Source: Echinostoma caproni (Eukaryota > Platyhelminthes > Trematoda > Plagiorchiida > Echinostomatidae). From it: DNA of 64,000 bases. The notes beneath the pieces were generated by a model that was given only the letters and a program-made list of their open reading frames with translations, did no database searches and was not told where the DNA came from. The stretch lies in contig UZAN01040123.1 in NCBI GenBank assembly GCA_900618425.1, forward strand, positions 18,300-82,299, given 5' to 3'. The position numbers and the translations under genes were made by a program. This document shows positions 47,950 to 59,462 of this stretch, one piece after another (the stretch's first letter is position 1; each line of letters begins with the position of its first letter).

Positions 47950-50900
47950 GTGAGGTTGCATCACCTCAATGTGACTGACATCCAGACTTATATGTTTGCT
48001 TGTACACGGTGCTTACGTTCATTACGTAAACCTTCTACTGATCCGAACATAACCCCTGTTACACGACTTCCCCGATACAAACATTCATTTTACTAACCGA
48101 TGAATGAAACTAATGGTTGCATAAATTGAATCAGTGAATTATAAAGAATAATTCCCTATCTAAAATTATCTTAGTTGGAAAGAAGTTGTGAAAAATTAGT
48201 GAGTAGTGAATAGGGAAAAAATTTAAATTTAAAATTTAAATGGAGTTGCGCCCAGCTTTGAGACCGTTTTACGAGGTGAGTCGTGTTGTGGGCACAAATT
48301 ATCATTATTCCAAGCCCCACCTTAAAATACTTCTTTATTTTGATCGAACAAGAATGTATCTGTTCGAAAAATAATTGTTCACCGTTTTATAGTTTATTGG
48401 AGTAGTTTTTTCTGAATATTTTCTGATGAAGAACAATCCAGTGTAATATTTTTTGTGTTTTCTTGGTGTAGAATTAAGATTTAGTTGGTCATTCATGATA
48501 CTTTATGTAAAGTGAAAACTGTAGCAGACAGTTGCGTGTTTGCATTACATGATGTAACTTTGTTCATCTTATTACCCTACTTCTTTGGCGTGGGATAAAT
48601 CATTTTGATGGGGACTGAACATTCTTTAGGCTTAAGGTTCATGAACAATCCTCAGTTTAACCAGTTAATCATGTCAATATAACTTATCTCCGACCCTCGC
48701 TCACACGTAACTTTCAGCTATACACAGATTTGATTTCAGTCTAGTAAGTGTGCAGCCAGTCAGTCGGAATTTAAATTGAAGTCCCGTTTTTCTGACTTAG
48801 AAGATAACCAACTGTCTCTCCCTCCATTTCTGTTGTACCCAAGTAGCTGACCAACCGCCTTTCGATATGACAACTGAACAAAGATGATTCTTTAATTTGG
48901 TTGAGCAACGGCGTAATATTGTTCACAACGTGATAGCACACACTCCTTTTATGCCAAGGGTTAAAAGTTCTCAGTCTTAACGAGCGAAAGTTTCACACTG
49001 ATGATGGGCTCCAATACGAATGAAACTGAAGTCTAGTGCTTTCGGAGTGGTCTAATTGAATGAATCAACTAAGAATTGCTTTGAAGGTGAATTCTGAAGA
49101 ATAATCACTCTATATGGAAACTATTTAGTTTACATTTGAAGCCTGTCATCGTTCCTTGGTTGAAGCACAAATTGCATGTGACAATACGCACTCGGACGTC
49201 AAAGGATCAACGCTGGTGTTCCAGTCGGCCTTTTGAAATATCAACTTGGGTAGAATTTACATGATAATTAAGGTATCGGTCAATGTGAATGTCTTGTGTT
49301 CCGCGTAACGTATTCTCCGAGAATTCGGCGATTTTGAGTTGAATATAACACCAAAGATTTGACGCCGGATTTCAATCCTTTGTTCATTTTGATGTCCATA
49401 TTTTTGAGACGTTGCAGTACATTAAGTTTTCGTTCTAGCCATAAACTTCAGGTCTAGATGACTTAATTTATGTACAATCTAAAATAAGCTGGTAGCAGAC
49501 GGTAAAGACAGTTCATTAGACCCGAGCAAAGAAGCAGTTCATGAAAACGACATTAGTTGCATCTACCGATGACACCCAGACCCCGTTGATAAAACATTAC
49601 AAGCCTTTTTAACGATAATACCTAGGTCATTCTCAATGGAGGTCTGTGGCAGTTGTTTATTCTTGAGTATACAGACTCCTAAAGCGTATTGACAACATCT
49701 AATATAGTCGTTCTCAAGAAATGGCTAACGAGGCGCAAAACGTGTTTCCTGGAGTGCATGTGAACTCTCAATTTCGGTCACTCCATCCTCCTTTGGGCTT
49801 CATCTGTTATATATTTGTCTTGCTAATTTGTCTGAATGAATGATCCTTTATGAACCCCGACAATTGACTTGAGACCATTTGATTATCTTTATGATATCAC
49901 AAATGTCATTTTCTAAAAGAAAGGAAAATGAAAGAAAACTTATGTAAATTTGGTTAGCATTTAAACGACAAATTTTAGAATTTCATTTTGGTAGCTATTA
50001 TGAACGACCTTAGGTTTTATCTTATAGTACTTCAGCAAAGTAAGAGAGTTTGATCGGTTTAGTAACCCGAACTGTGAGACAATAGGGCTTGGAATTTAAT
50101 GTACCGGTAATTTCGCTGTAAAATCCTAGTTCGTTATTTTCGTATTCAAAATATTCAGCTATAATAAAATGAAGTTAGCAATAACCAAGCGTATTTCAGT
50201 TCCATGTCAACCAGCAGTCTCCTTTTTCTGTTTACTCGTTTCTCGACATCAGTTGTAATAACCCTGTACCGAATGTTTTGGGAGCTATTCAAGGTTCATG
50301 GCTTTATGAACTAGACGCAGTTATGATCATTTTTTTACAAGGTGCGAGTAAATTAGTGCCCGGTTTATGTATTTTGGTTGTTACATACGGTTCTTGTTGA
50401 AAGTAGCGTCTTATTTTGACAAATATTTTTCTCAATCAATCCCCTAGATACGATGATAATACAATTTCAAATAAAATGATAAATCTTCTTGCAGTCAGTT
50501 ATTATGTACAAATAAGCAAGTGATATTACTCTCAGAAACAAGTCATATATCATTTTCGTTGAAGAATATGACTCCAAATCTTCCATAAAGATGTTACATT
50601 TTTCGAAATCATGAACCGTTCTTATCAGTACTCTCATTTGAGATGGGCGAAATTATACAATTTCATGGATTTTAGTGAACGATGTTTAAAGTAGATGGCA
50701 AAAAGCGATACACCATTAGGTGTTTTATTTTAAAACTCTGTATTTGTCCAAGTAGCGTAGCGTTATCCACAGTGTTGGCAATTAACTGACGTTTTGATTA
50801 TTACGGGTAACGTTCTGAAGTCACTTTTATTGATCGATTTTGAAAGAAGCTATAAAATTACCTTGAGATGAGTTGCCTACGATAAGCAACAGGAAGACTT
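47950..50900. other. Intron, left part, with one possible alternative first exon
   Basis: AT-rich with no repeats recognised by eye apart from the AT-only block at about 48216-48239. A short ATG-initiated segment at 48240-48275 is listed separately. The intron between 47950 and 62479 is by far the longest in the gene and holds both complete-looking Penelope-like elements. Confidence 0.5.
48240..48275 (+). CDS. Possible alternative first coding exon
   Basis: ATG followed by ELRPALRPFYE and then a consensus GAG|GTGAGT donor, phase 0. An in-frame TAA sits immediately upstream of the ATG, so this could only be a first coding exon. It would join 62480-62590 in frame. It lies just after an AT-only tract that could be promoter-proximal. 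Short, so a chance ORF is quite possible. Confidence 0.25.
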
Positions 50901-51224
50901 GTCATCACTCCTAACGAAAACGTAGTGTTCTTGTTGGTGCTGGTGAGTTCTCCGAGCAAGAAGTGTTGTTCGCAGACATTTCCAAACCAAGCTAGGCAAC
51001 GTCATCAGTGCGAAAGCATGGAAGAGCCAGTCCTCAGTGGCATCTGTTTCAGGGTTTTGATTGGCTGTTTGCGTCCCTTTAATTTTACTAAATCACTGAG
51101 GGTTCACTTCTGAAACAGAAATTAGTTGAAGAACTCAGTCCAATGACGAGTCATTCTTCTTAATGAGTGAGCACGGCATGCCCTGACGGATACGACAGTT
51201 CTATTTTGGAGGACTTCAAATAAA

Positions 51225-51293
51225 CTCGGCGAAAAGGTGAAATAGAATTCAGTTCACCCGAGCTACGAGAACCAATTTTCAGTACTTTGTCAA
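51225..51293 (+). repeat. PLE1 leading terminal repeat
   Basis: Starts CTCGGCGAAAAGG, contains GAATTCAGTTCACCCGAGCT, and ends ACTTTGTCAA. Direct copy of 53830-53898. Related sequence lies on the minus strand at about 57796-57862 and 63038-63110. Confidence 0.85.
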
Positions 51294-51318
51294 CAGTACT
51301 ACACTAAAGGTAGCTCGC

Positions 51319-53100
51319 CGATGGGAGACTTTTGCCTGGCAAGTAGTCTCCACTCACGAGCAGCTATTCTTCCTTCACGATTGTCTACGGCGCAATTTAC
51401 TTCCTCGTAGTGTGTATCATAGACCACCGATCAATCACCCGGAGGCCTGGAGAATCTCCCGACAATTTGGAAGACGCATGGTGCGCATGATGATCTCGGA
51501 CGCTCACAGACGTTTTACCAAGTAAAAGGAGGTTATACAAGAACAGCAGAAATGTCGAAATATACTGAGTGAACGACAGATGGAACAGCTGGAGGATGCA
51601 GTAAGTCGACGTGTCAAGAATGTTAAAAGAAAAAGGAAACTAGCACTCTCAAGAAAGCTCCACAAATTGAATGATCATGAGCTAACCAACGAAAATGAAA
51701 ACTGGGTCCGAAATCTCTCCGATCGCGTGATCACACAGGATGAAAACGAATCCTCAATAAAGGATTTAACTTCAACGTCAGAAATGCAACAAACAAGGAG
51801 TACTTGGCGGAACTGGACCAAACTCTCAGATCGTCCACGATACCTGAAGATGCAAAACAAACCATCCGACAAACAATCTCCCTAGCTTTGATGCAAAAAG
51901 GAAAACCAAATATGCTATCAAACCGCGAGGAAAAAGCACTCAAAACACTTAAGATGGACAGAAATATCGTCATTTTCTCCCAGCAGATAAAGGACGAATT
52001 ACTGTGGTCATGGACAACACTGACTCCGTTCAAAAGGGCAAAGAACTACTCCGAGACACAAACACCTAACGCAGGATCGATATAGACCCCACCGCAAAAC
52101 TGGAAAATAAAATCAACACCACATTAAAACGACTGGAGGAACTACATCAAATAACCAAAGAGGAGCACTGGAGAATGAGAGCGAAAAACTCGGTTATCCC
52201 ACAATTCTACGGACTACGGAAGGTATACATGGAAGAAATTCCATTGAGACCGATCGTCTCTCTTCTACATACAAATCAGCAAAGGAGTTATGGAAACGAC
52301 TGAAACCGCTCATCGCTGGGCAAGAGTATAGCCTCATGAACTCAAGGCAATTCCTGGACAAGCTCAAAACTGTCAACATTTAAAAGACGAAATAATGGTC
52401 TCGTTCGACGTCACCGCCTTGTTTACTTCCATCAACTTGGACCTAGCAAGATCCACGTTGTAAGAATTGATAACTGAGCACCCACCAAACCAACTGGCTG
52501 CAATTTGCGAACTTCCGGAAATATGCATGCGGACATACTTCAAATTCGAGGGTGAAATCCACGAACAACTGAAAGGAACACCAATGGGATCACCAATTTC
52601 TGGATTCATAGCCGAAGCCGTAATGCAAACGCTGGAGAAGGAGGTACTAACAAAGACTATGCCAAAACTTTGGCTCCGATATGTTGATGACATATTCGTC
52701 ATCTTAAAGAAGTCGGAACTGGAAAGAACACAACATCATCAATAACACATTCAATGGCATTAAGTTCACAATGGAGGCGGAGAAGGATAAACAAATGGCC
52801 TTTTGGACATTTTGATCATCAGAACGCCATCAGGAAAACTGGAGGCAACGGTCTACCGCAAAGCTACGCATACGGATTAAATTCTCAACTTCAAAAGTAA
52901 CCATCCACGCAGCGACAAAAGATGCTGTGTTAGAACCTTATTCGGAAGAATCCAAACACACTGCAGCACCGTCATACTCAAGAAGAAAGAAGAAAGCTAT
53001 CTCCTCAGAGTATTTGCTCGCAACGGCTACACGCGCTACTTCATTAAAAGAACTCTAACCCAAAGAACGAAAGATAAAACTAACGGAGAATCGGGAACAA
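51319..53100 (+). pseudogene. PLE1 reverse transcriptase, broken by frameshifts
   Basis: Readable in pieces across three frames. About 51319-51535 is an N-terminal region (HDCLRRNLLPRSVYHRPP). About 51580-51885 is a Lys/Arg/Glu-rich helix-like region containing WVRNLSDRV. About 51804-52020 reads KTLKMDRNIVI and, after a frameshift, PADKGRITVVMDNTD, the conserved ADKG block. About 52190-52250 reads FYGLRKVYMEEIPLRPIVS, the usual YGLPKxHK region with changes. About 52394-52745 holds the polymerase motifs SFDVTALF, GTPMGSPISG and catalytic YVDD at about 52681. Copies cDNA at nicked DNA ends in active relatives. Not functional here. Confidence 0.85.
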
Positions 53101-53135
53101 GAACTACCCTGCCTTACATCAAGGACGTTTCGGAA

Positions 53136-53577
53136 ATGACGGCCAGACTGCTCAAATCATATGGACTCCAAGTCGCCCACAGACACACCGCCTGTCTAAG
53201 GAGACTTCTATCAAAACCAAAGGAGAGAACAATGGTGAAGGACAAGAGCAGTGTTATCTACAAAATAAATTGCAAGAACTACTCAAAACACTATATCGGA
53301 CAAACTGCGAGAAAACTGTCCACAAGGATCCGTGAACACCAATTGGTAGTCAGAAGACATGACCCACTATCGTTGATTTCCCTCCACGAAGATCAAGAAG
53401 GACATCAGTTTGACTTCGATTCAGTGAAAACTATCTACCAAGTCCAGGTCAAAAAGGGCCACAGAATTTCTTGAAGCTTGGCCCTTCTCAATCAACCCAA
53501 TAAACAGGCACATCGAACTGGATCACGTGTACACGCCAATGCAACCCAAGGATCAAATGACGCAACAAAAATGGTAA
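53136..53577 (+). pseudogene. PLE1 GIY-YIG endonuclease domain
   Basis: Reads VIYKINCKNYSKHYIGQT, then RKLSTRIREHQL, the IY...YIGQT...R..EH pattern of the PLE version of the GIY-YIG nuclease, which nicks target DNA. An upstream part (SYGLQVAHRHT) resembles the connector of PLEs. A frameshift near 53470 moves the C-terminus (FLEAWPFSINPINRHIELD) to another frame that ends with a stop at about 53576. Confidence 0.85.
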
Positions 53578-53829
53578 CGGTGTGACCTGAGAACGGACCG
53601 AAACGGCCATCAGGACGGATGGACAACCACCCACCCCCCGCTACCAACCTCGCCCCCACGCACCAGTTTAACGGCGAACCCAGTCGAACACAATGTGAGC
53701 AACGGACAACAATGGTCGGTGGAGAAGAACACATGTATAAATGAACGGACATGAGCAGAAGACTGCCATTTCACAAGCACTGATGATGATGATGGCTGGT
53801 GATGAAACGTTTGCAAACAAATTGCCAAG
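53577..53829 (+). other. PLE1 3' untranslated region
   Basis: GC-rich 3' region including CCACCCACCCCCCGCTACC. At about 53781-53812 a CTGATGA word and a GAAAC word are 19 bases apart, just before the palindromic GTTTGCAAAC. This arrangement recalls the hammerhead-ribozyme core found in PLE terminal regions; see findings. No ORF. Confidence 0.6.
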
Positions 53830-53898
53830 CTCGGCAAACAGGCGAAATAGAATTCAGTTCACCCGAGCTACGAGAACCAATTTTCAATACTTTGTCAA
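53830..53898 (+). repeat. PLE1 trailing terminal repeat
   Basis: Starts CTCGGCAAACAGG and otherwise repeats 51225-51293 in the same orientation. It marks the right end of the element. Confidence 0.85.
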
Positions 53899-53926
53899 GT
53901 TAGTTACCCACACGGCTGAATATCAA

Positions 53927-53975
53927 AGTCAAAGTCAGTTTTATCATGGGCGATTTAACAAATATATTTCGAAAC
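53927..53975 (-). mobile_element. Truncated CR1-like tail
   Basis: TCAAAGTCAAAGTCAG followed by TTTTATCATGGGCGATTTAA matches, in the same (minus) orientation, the tail and 3' end at about 5788-5830. Sense-strand reading gives GATAAAACTGACTTTGACTT. It is only a few tens of bases from the right end of PLE1. Confidence 0.7.
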
Positions 53976-54898
53976 ATCCTTACTTTCCCTGTGGATAAAG
54001 ATTTTCTCCAAATATTTTCACCGTAATTGGAATGCCGATTTCAAGGAAACTGTTTGTTAGTATAACATTTTCATAATATAACTTATTGTATAACGGAAAA
54101 CCCATGGACTATTATGTGATCGTTTCCCCTTGACAGAAGTCCTGACGCACCAACCTTAAGAGCGCTACAACCTGAGTGGAACAGCACAGACCATTAAAAC
54201 AGTCATGAGGATGAATTTTCCTATTAAATTTATTTGACATTTCTAATGCTGATCTTTCGGTGATTAGGATGTAAACAGCGAATCTTTGGTTGGCTTCCAC
54301 GTTTAAATTTACGCCAATACAATACAATTGAGAGCTTGTTTTGAGAATGGGGTTAGGAAATTTATGGTCAAACTACTTGACAAAATAAGTTGTAAAGTGC
54401 GTTTCCTTTTGTAATAAACGCAGCAATCCGTGCTGATTAAGTTTGATGGAATGATATGATTAGTTTTAATCTTAAATTCTCCCTTCCCACTAAGTCTTCT
54501 TCTACTAAAAACTGACTAGGTGAATCGTCTAACATTCCTCTGTGAATGTAATGAATAAAGAAGGTTGGCTGCATGAAAAAAAAATAATTCCACTCTGTTT
54601 TACCGTTGCCTTGTACAGTATAGGTAGAAAATTCGGTGTTTAAATGATTATGAATTAAATTAATCATAAACCATTAAATTTTTGGGTAAATTTTCATAAG
54701 CATATACTAACCGTTGATTGGAATTTATCCATGGAATAAGTCGGTGTGGTCCAAACCCATGCAACAACTTATACGACATATGTAGTCGTTTATTGGACAA
54801 CGACTCTGGGTACCGGCACCACGAGTGCTGACGAGGGCTTAACAAATGCAAAAGGAACGTGGTACGAGAGAAATCAGTTCACATTCCAACTGTATATA
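53976..54898. other. Intron, nothing firmly recognised
   Basis: AT-rich to about 54740, then a GC-richer stretch up to the gap (GACAACGACTCTGGGTACCGG and following) that may be the edge of an unassembled repeat. No motif was recognised in its ORF (YTTYVVVYWTTTLGTGTTS). Confidence 0.45.
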
Positions 54899-55745
54899 NN
54901 NNNNNNNNNNNNNNNNNNNNNNNNNNNNNNNNNNNNNNNNNNNNNNNNNNNNNNNNNNNNNNNNNNNNNNNNNNNNNNNNNNNNNNNNNNNNNNNNNNNN
55001 NNNNNNNNNNNNNNNNNNNNNNNNNNNNNNNNNNNNNNNNNNNNNNNNNNNNNNNNNNNNNNNNNNNNNNNNNNNNNNNNNNNNNNNNNNNNNNNNNNNN
55101 NNNNNNNNNNNNNNNNNNNNNNNNNNNNNNNNNNNNNNNNNNNNNNNNNNNNNNNNNNNNNNNNNNNNNNNNNNNNNNNNNNNNNNNNNNNNNNNNNNNN
55201 NNNNNNNNNNNNNNNNNNNNNNNNNNNNNNNNNNNNNNNNNNNNNNNNNNNNNNNNNNNNNNNNNNNNNNNNNNNNNNNNNNNNNNNNNNNNNNNNNNNN
55301 NNNNNNNNNNNNNNNNNNNNNNNNNNNNNNNNNNNNNNNNNNNNNNNNNNNNNNNNNNNNNNNNNNNNNNNNNNNNNNNNNNNNNNNNNNNNNNNNNNNN
55401 NNNNNNNNNNNNNNNNNNNNNNNNNNNNNNNNNNNNNNNNNNNNNNNNNNNNNNNNNNNNNNNNNNNNNNNNNNNNNNNNNNNNNNNNNNNNNNNNNNNN
55501 NNNNNNNNNNNNNNNNNNNNNNNNNNNNNNNNNNNNNNNNNNNNNNNNNNNNNNNNNNNNNNNNNNNNNNNNNNNNNNNNNNNNNNNNNNNNNNNNNNNN
55601 NNNNNNNNNNNNNNNNNNNNNNNNNNNNNNNNNNNNNNNNNNNNNNNNNNNNNNNNNNNNNNNNNNNNNNNNNNNNNNNNNNNNNNNNNNNNNNNNNNNN
55701 NNNNNNNNNNNNNNNNNNNNNNNNNNNNNNNNNNNNNNNNNNNNN
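54899..55745. other. Assembly gap (847 N)
   Basis: A run of N. Any ORF spanning it is an artefact. GC-richer sequence on both sides (for example ACACCGGGGGGCATTC just after it) suggests that the gap hides a repeat. Confidence 0.98.
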
Positions 55746-57645
55746 ATTCCCCCAAATATCTCTTTAATTGGCTAAATACACCGGGGGGCATTCTTCACTG
55801 CTAAAGTGGGTAGCTCCAAACTCCCAGATCGTATATGCGAGTACACCACTGTAATGCATAGAACTGAGTAGCTAGGTTCAATAAAAACATTAGCACATAA
55901 TGCTGCTAATCCACTAGTGTGTTATCCGCGAGTTTCTTATATCACTCCCTTGAATTCAATTTTTACACCATTTAAAGGAAATCTTCCACAGGAGAAAACG
56001 AAAGAGCTTTATAGGGAGGAAGATAGGTATATTGAGAACAGGTGATTTACTTATAAGCATCAACCTGAAATAGAAAAGGTGACACCATTTTAGACAATAG
56101 TAATTAAGAAGAGCGGAATCGGTAAACAAAGTTAAATATTTTGGCAATAGGAGATGTTGTTGTTTTCGCTAATGTGAGTCAGATAGACGGTTACTTAGTG
56201 TCTAATTATTTTGGTAGATGACGTAAAAAAACTAAAACACTGATTAGCAATTTATTAAGCCATAATATTGCCCATCTTTGATGCTATCAATTCATTGAGG
56301 CTTCAGAAAATTTAACTGTTAATTACGGTATTCTACGTGTAACGTTAGCATGTAACTCATCACTGAAAGGATTTGAAAGCACTGCACAACCGCTCTATTC
56401 TTATTATTAAGAGTGGTCTATAGGGCGTATCCATGGCTTCAGGGTTCAAACCCCTTTATGAGTTATTCGGTTTGGCTCTCAACAGCTCGCTACATATTAC
56501 CATAGCATGCAGCGCTTCCCTATCTGCCGTTAAGTATTGAACCTTACCAGATATTGATCAATTTCTTGATGTACGACCTGTCGATTCCTGTGGAGTTCAG
56601 GGCGTCTATACTTCTGATGACTCCAACAGCCATCGAGTCTGGGAAACGCTTCACTCCCATCTGACCATACTGTGACTATCGACTCGAGTTATGATGACTG
56701 ATTAACATCCTTTCAGGGTTGTGCACGTTAATTTACACAAATCTAGTAATTAATTTAAATGGTCTATCAAGTGACATCCGTCCAATAGGAACGGATGAAA
56801 TCAACCCTTAGTGATTTACTCGCTTGTAACCATGAAATGTATGAGGAGCACTTAGATAGCTTAGATATTTTGCATGATTATCCGTAAAATATTTTCGGCG
56901 GGACAAATATGTTTTTATGACGATGTAGATCTGACAGCGTCCATAATATAGCCATATGCTTTTCTAAAGGAAGACCCATGGTCCAGAATACAGACATCTT
57001 TGTGTATATATATACAGTACAAATAGATTCAACTATTAATTGTGCATCCGACTTCCACACACATCATCACCTACATTCTTGGAAGTGGATGCCATCATTA
57101 GTTATGTGAAATAAACTGAAGCAGGAGATTATTGTTTCTTACTTAAATTGTTATAAACAATAATCACTCAACACATGGACACTGCCATGTCAATAAACTT
57201 CGAGCGAATGTATTGGTTTTGATATTTTGTATAATTCGTGCTAGATGAACAAAAGCGAAACATGCACAAAAGTGTAAATATAGTGAAAGAAAATTATCCG
57301 TACTAAACTACGTTTCAATTCAGAAGTCCTTAGAATAAATTACTATCCTAATCATCAACGAAGTTCTATCATGGGAATCAGTTATAAACGGTTAATTCTC
57401 TGTCCCGTAGGGTTTTTCGCGCAATGGAGTAGATCTGACCAGAGGAATGCAATTGAAACGTTTTTCTTTTCAGTTATGATAAGGTTTATTATAAAGCTAT
57501 CTATCATAGAACACTTTATATTTTAATGTTACTCAACGCCGAAATTCGGAATGCTTGCATATGTGACAGGCATTTAGCGAAATGAACTAGTAAACAGGTC
57601 TGGCCAATGACCACAAAACACATTCATGACTGATGGTAGAAACAA
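55746..57645. other. Intron with possible unclassified repeat
   Basis: About 56400-56800 is GC-richer than its surroundings and has an mRNA-like or repeat-like texture, but no family was recognised. The remainder is AT-rich. No gene supported. Confidence 0.4.
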
Positions 57646-57795
57646 CTAAGATTGACAACTGGTGAATACCTGGTAGCACTTGATGTTTACAATGAGATGG
57701 AAAATCCAAGCAGTTTCGGTCGATGTTTCCATACCATCTGGATGTTGCAATGCAAGATCAAATGGCCTTGTGTGCCTGTTGTATATTTGGTGTAT

Positions 57796-57870
57796 TAAAA
57801 ATCGGTTATCATAGCTTGGGTGAACTGAATTCCATTTCGCCTGTTCGCTGAGCTGGGCGATTTGTTTACA
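57796..57870 (-). repeat. Copy of the PLE1-type terminal repeat
   Basis: On the minus strand this reads CGCCCAGCTCAGCGAACAGG, then GAAATGGAATTCAGTTCACC, and continues into a CCGATTTTTAATAC end, a diverged copy of the PLE1 terminal repeat. An ORF at 57646-57897 (QIAQLSEQAKWNSVHPSYDN) is just a translation through it. It belongs to the PLE1 family, not to the minus-strand element at 59-61 kb. Confidence 0.7.
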
Positions 57871-58849
57871 AACGTCACGAAGTGTTTGTGTATGCATTAG
57901 AGTTTGATGAAAGGGTACTGCTAGGGCCTCCAGCTATTAAGCAAGAGAACGATTAGGGTGCTTATCCAAAGCCCTCGGTTCCGACAAGCATCTAATCGTA
58001 AGGCACAGGACCAGGCGAAGTGGAAGATCGTTTGCCTGAATCATTTATTCTTCGGTTATTTTTAACTGACTGATGCACCAATTCAAGTCGAAACTCCTGG
58101 AGGACCAGGAGATTGAACTTTGTCTGATCTCTGCTCCCTGACCTGCCAGGCCTGATAAAATCTCGTCTTGATAAAAGCCTACCTGTGTAGTTCGTTGGGT
58201 CATAGAGGTGCACAAACTACCACACCACATCAAGCGGCAGTTTCTTTGTAAGCCCTATCCTCCTTACACATTCTCATTTGCTTTGTATGCATTATGAGTT
58301 TGGCAGCGATTGGTGGTGTTCGCTTCACTGCATTACTCTGTACGACAATGATGATGATTATCCCTGTAGTAACCTGATGATTCTGTTTAGCTGGATCCAT
58401 ATTACTTGCTTTTGTTGAGCCAACCCGATTAGACTGCAGAAAATGTAGGTAATAATGGACTTTATCTGAACCGGATTGCCTGCTGAAATGAAGAACGCTA
58501 AGGTGCGAGGGTCAGAGTGAGCATACTGTGAGCAATGCTACACACGATCTGTGATTCAGAGATTTAGTGTCATGTGATTATCCTAACTTCTGGCAGGATT
58601 GATGCACACCGTCGAATACGGACGATATTCAATAAAACAGGCAGATGAGTCATAAAGTTACTCAACTTCTATCTGACTTCAGAAACGCCTAAACTGTAAA
58701 AGCTAAAGTTAGTTTCCAGCTGATTCAATTGGGCAATAACTCATTTGTTTTGCTAATTGTGGATCAAAAATACTGAGAAACGCACAACGCAAATTCGTTG
58801 TGCCAAGTATGTAGTGAAAACAGAAATACACTAAGGCAAATGCTAGTAT
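57871..58849. other. Stretch with possible unclassified repeat
   Basis: About 57920-58260 is GC-richer (TCGGTTCCGACAAGCATC, GGACCAGGAGATTGAACT) and looks like a repeat or old retroelement end, without coding motifs. The rest is AT-rich. Confidence 0.4.
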
Positions 58850-58952
58850 TTCATCACGGCGAGGAAGAACCACATTTCAGCAGGATAACATGAATTCAGT
58901 TATTTCGGATACTCCCAATCAGCTGCATACGTACAATGACAATCAAAGTTAA
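58850..58952 (+). repeat. Inverted partial copy of PLE2
   Basis: TATTTCATCACGGCGAGGAA through CGTACAATGACAATCAAAG is an inverted copy, roughly 90 percent identical by eye, of 60835-60940, which lies within the coding region of the minus-strand element. It is therefore in opposite orientation, just beyond the 3' end of PLE2. Confidence 0.8.
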
Positions 58953-59066
58953 ACAACAACAAAGACATGATAGGTTATGGGACAAATGAACACACAAATT
59001 GGGCCAATCACAAGACAGAGGCAAAGGTCACACAGTCAACCACGGCGAGTAAACACATGACGGAGT

Positions 59067-59462
59067 TCAGTCCTGCCAGGGCAGGGCAGGACTGACCACA
59101 AAGTCCAGTTGTTTATATAAATTGGGTTTAAGCCGCCGAATGTCGGAGGCTTCAGCAAACTGAAGTAGACGATGGTGTTGTTGTCTACTTATGATCCTAA
59201 AGGACTTGCTAGGCTCCACACACAAGTTGCAATCTAATATGTTGCGAGCAATAGAGCTTTTAAAAACTATATTTCCTTTCAGCGCTAGATTCTTCGGGAT
59301 GTGTTCCGAAATCTTTACGGACAGCCTTCTCTCAGATCGTCCAACATACTTGCTACCGCAAGTACACTCGAATAGATAAATACAACAGGACGTAACTTGA
59401 GGATCAGGCTTACCCAAATTTGATTCAATGAGAGGACGCTTGGTTTTGTGCAGAATGATCAA
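59067..59462 (-). CDS. PLE2 GIY-YIG endonuclease domain, open
   Basis: A 131-residue open frame. It reads CIYLFECTCGSKYVGRSERR, LSVKISEHIP, that is the IYLFEC...KYVGRS...R..EH pattern of a PLE-type GIY-YIG nuclease with a CxC pair before the KYVG motif. It ends FVVSPALPWQD at a TGA. In intact relatives this domain is fused to the reverse transcriptase; here a frameshift near 59460 separates them, so it is a leftover reading frame rather than a stand-alone gene. Confidence 0.8.
   Translation of the reverse strand: MIILHKTKRPLIESNLGKPDPQVTSCCIYLFECTCGSKYVGRSERRLSVKISEHIPKNLALKGNIVFKSSIARNILDCNLCVEPSKSFRIISRQQHHRLLQFAEASDIRRLKPNLYKQLDFVVSPALPWQD

Larger units (their letters stand above)
51225..53898 (+). 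mobile_element. Penelope-like element 1 (PLE1), frameshifted
   Basis: The element runs between two 69-bp direct repeats (51225-51293 and 53830-53898, four differences by eye), as expected for PLE terminal repeats. Between them are, in order, an N-terminal PLE region, a reverse transcriptase with MVSFDVTALFTSI, GTPMGSPISG and LRYVDDIFVI, and a C-terminal GIY-YIG endonuclease. Several frameshifts show that it is no longer functional. Sequence from about 50900 to 51224 may belong to the element's leading repeat, but I cannot delimit it. It is inserted in the intron between 47949 and 62480, in the same orientation as the host gene. Confidence 0.85.

Noticed and set aside
54746..55804. ORFs of 300 or more residues
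   Set aside because: They consist almost entirely of N bases from the assembly gap.
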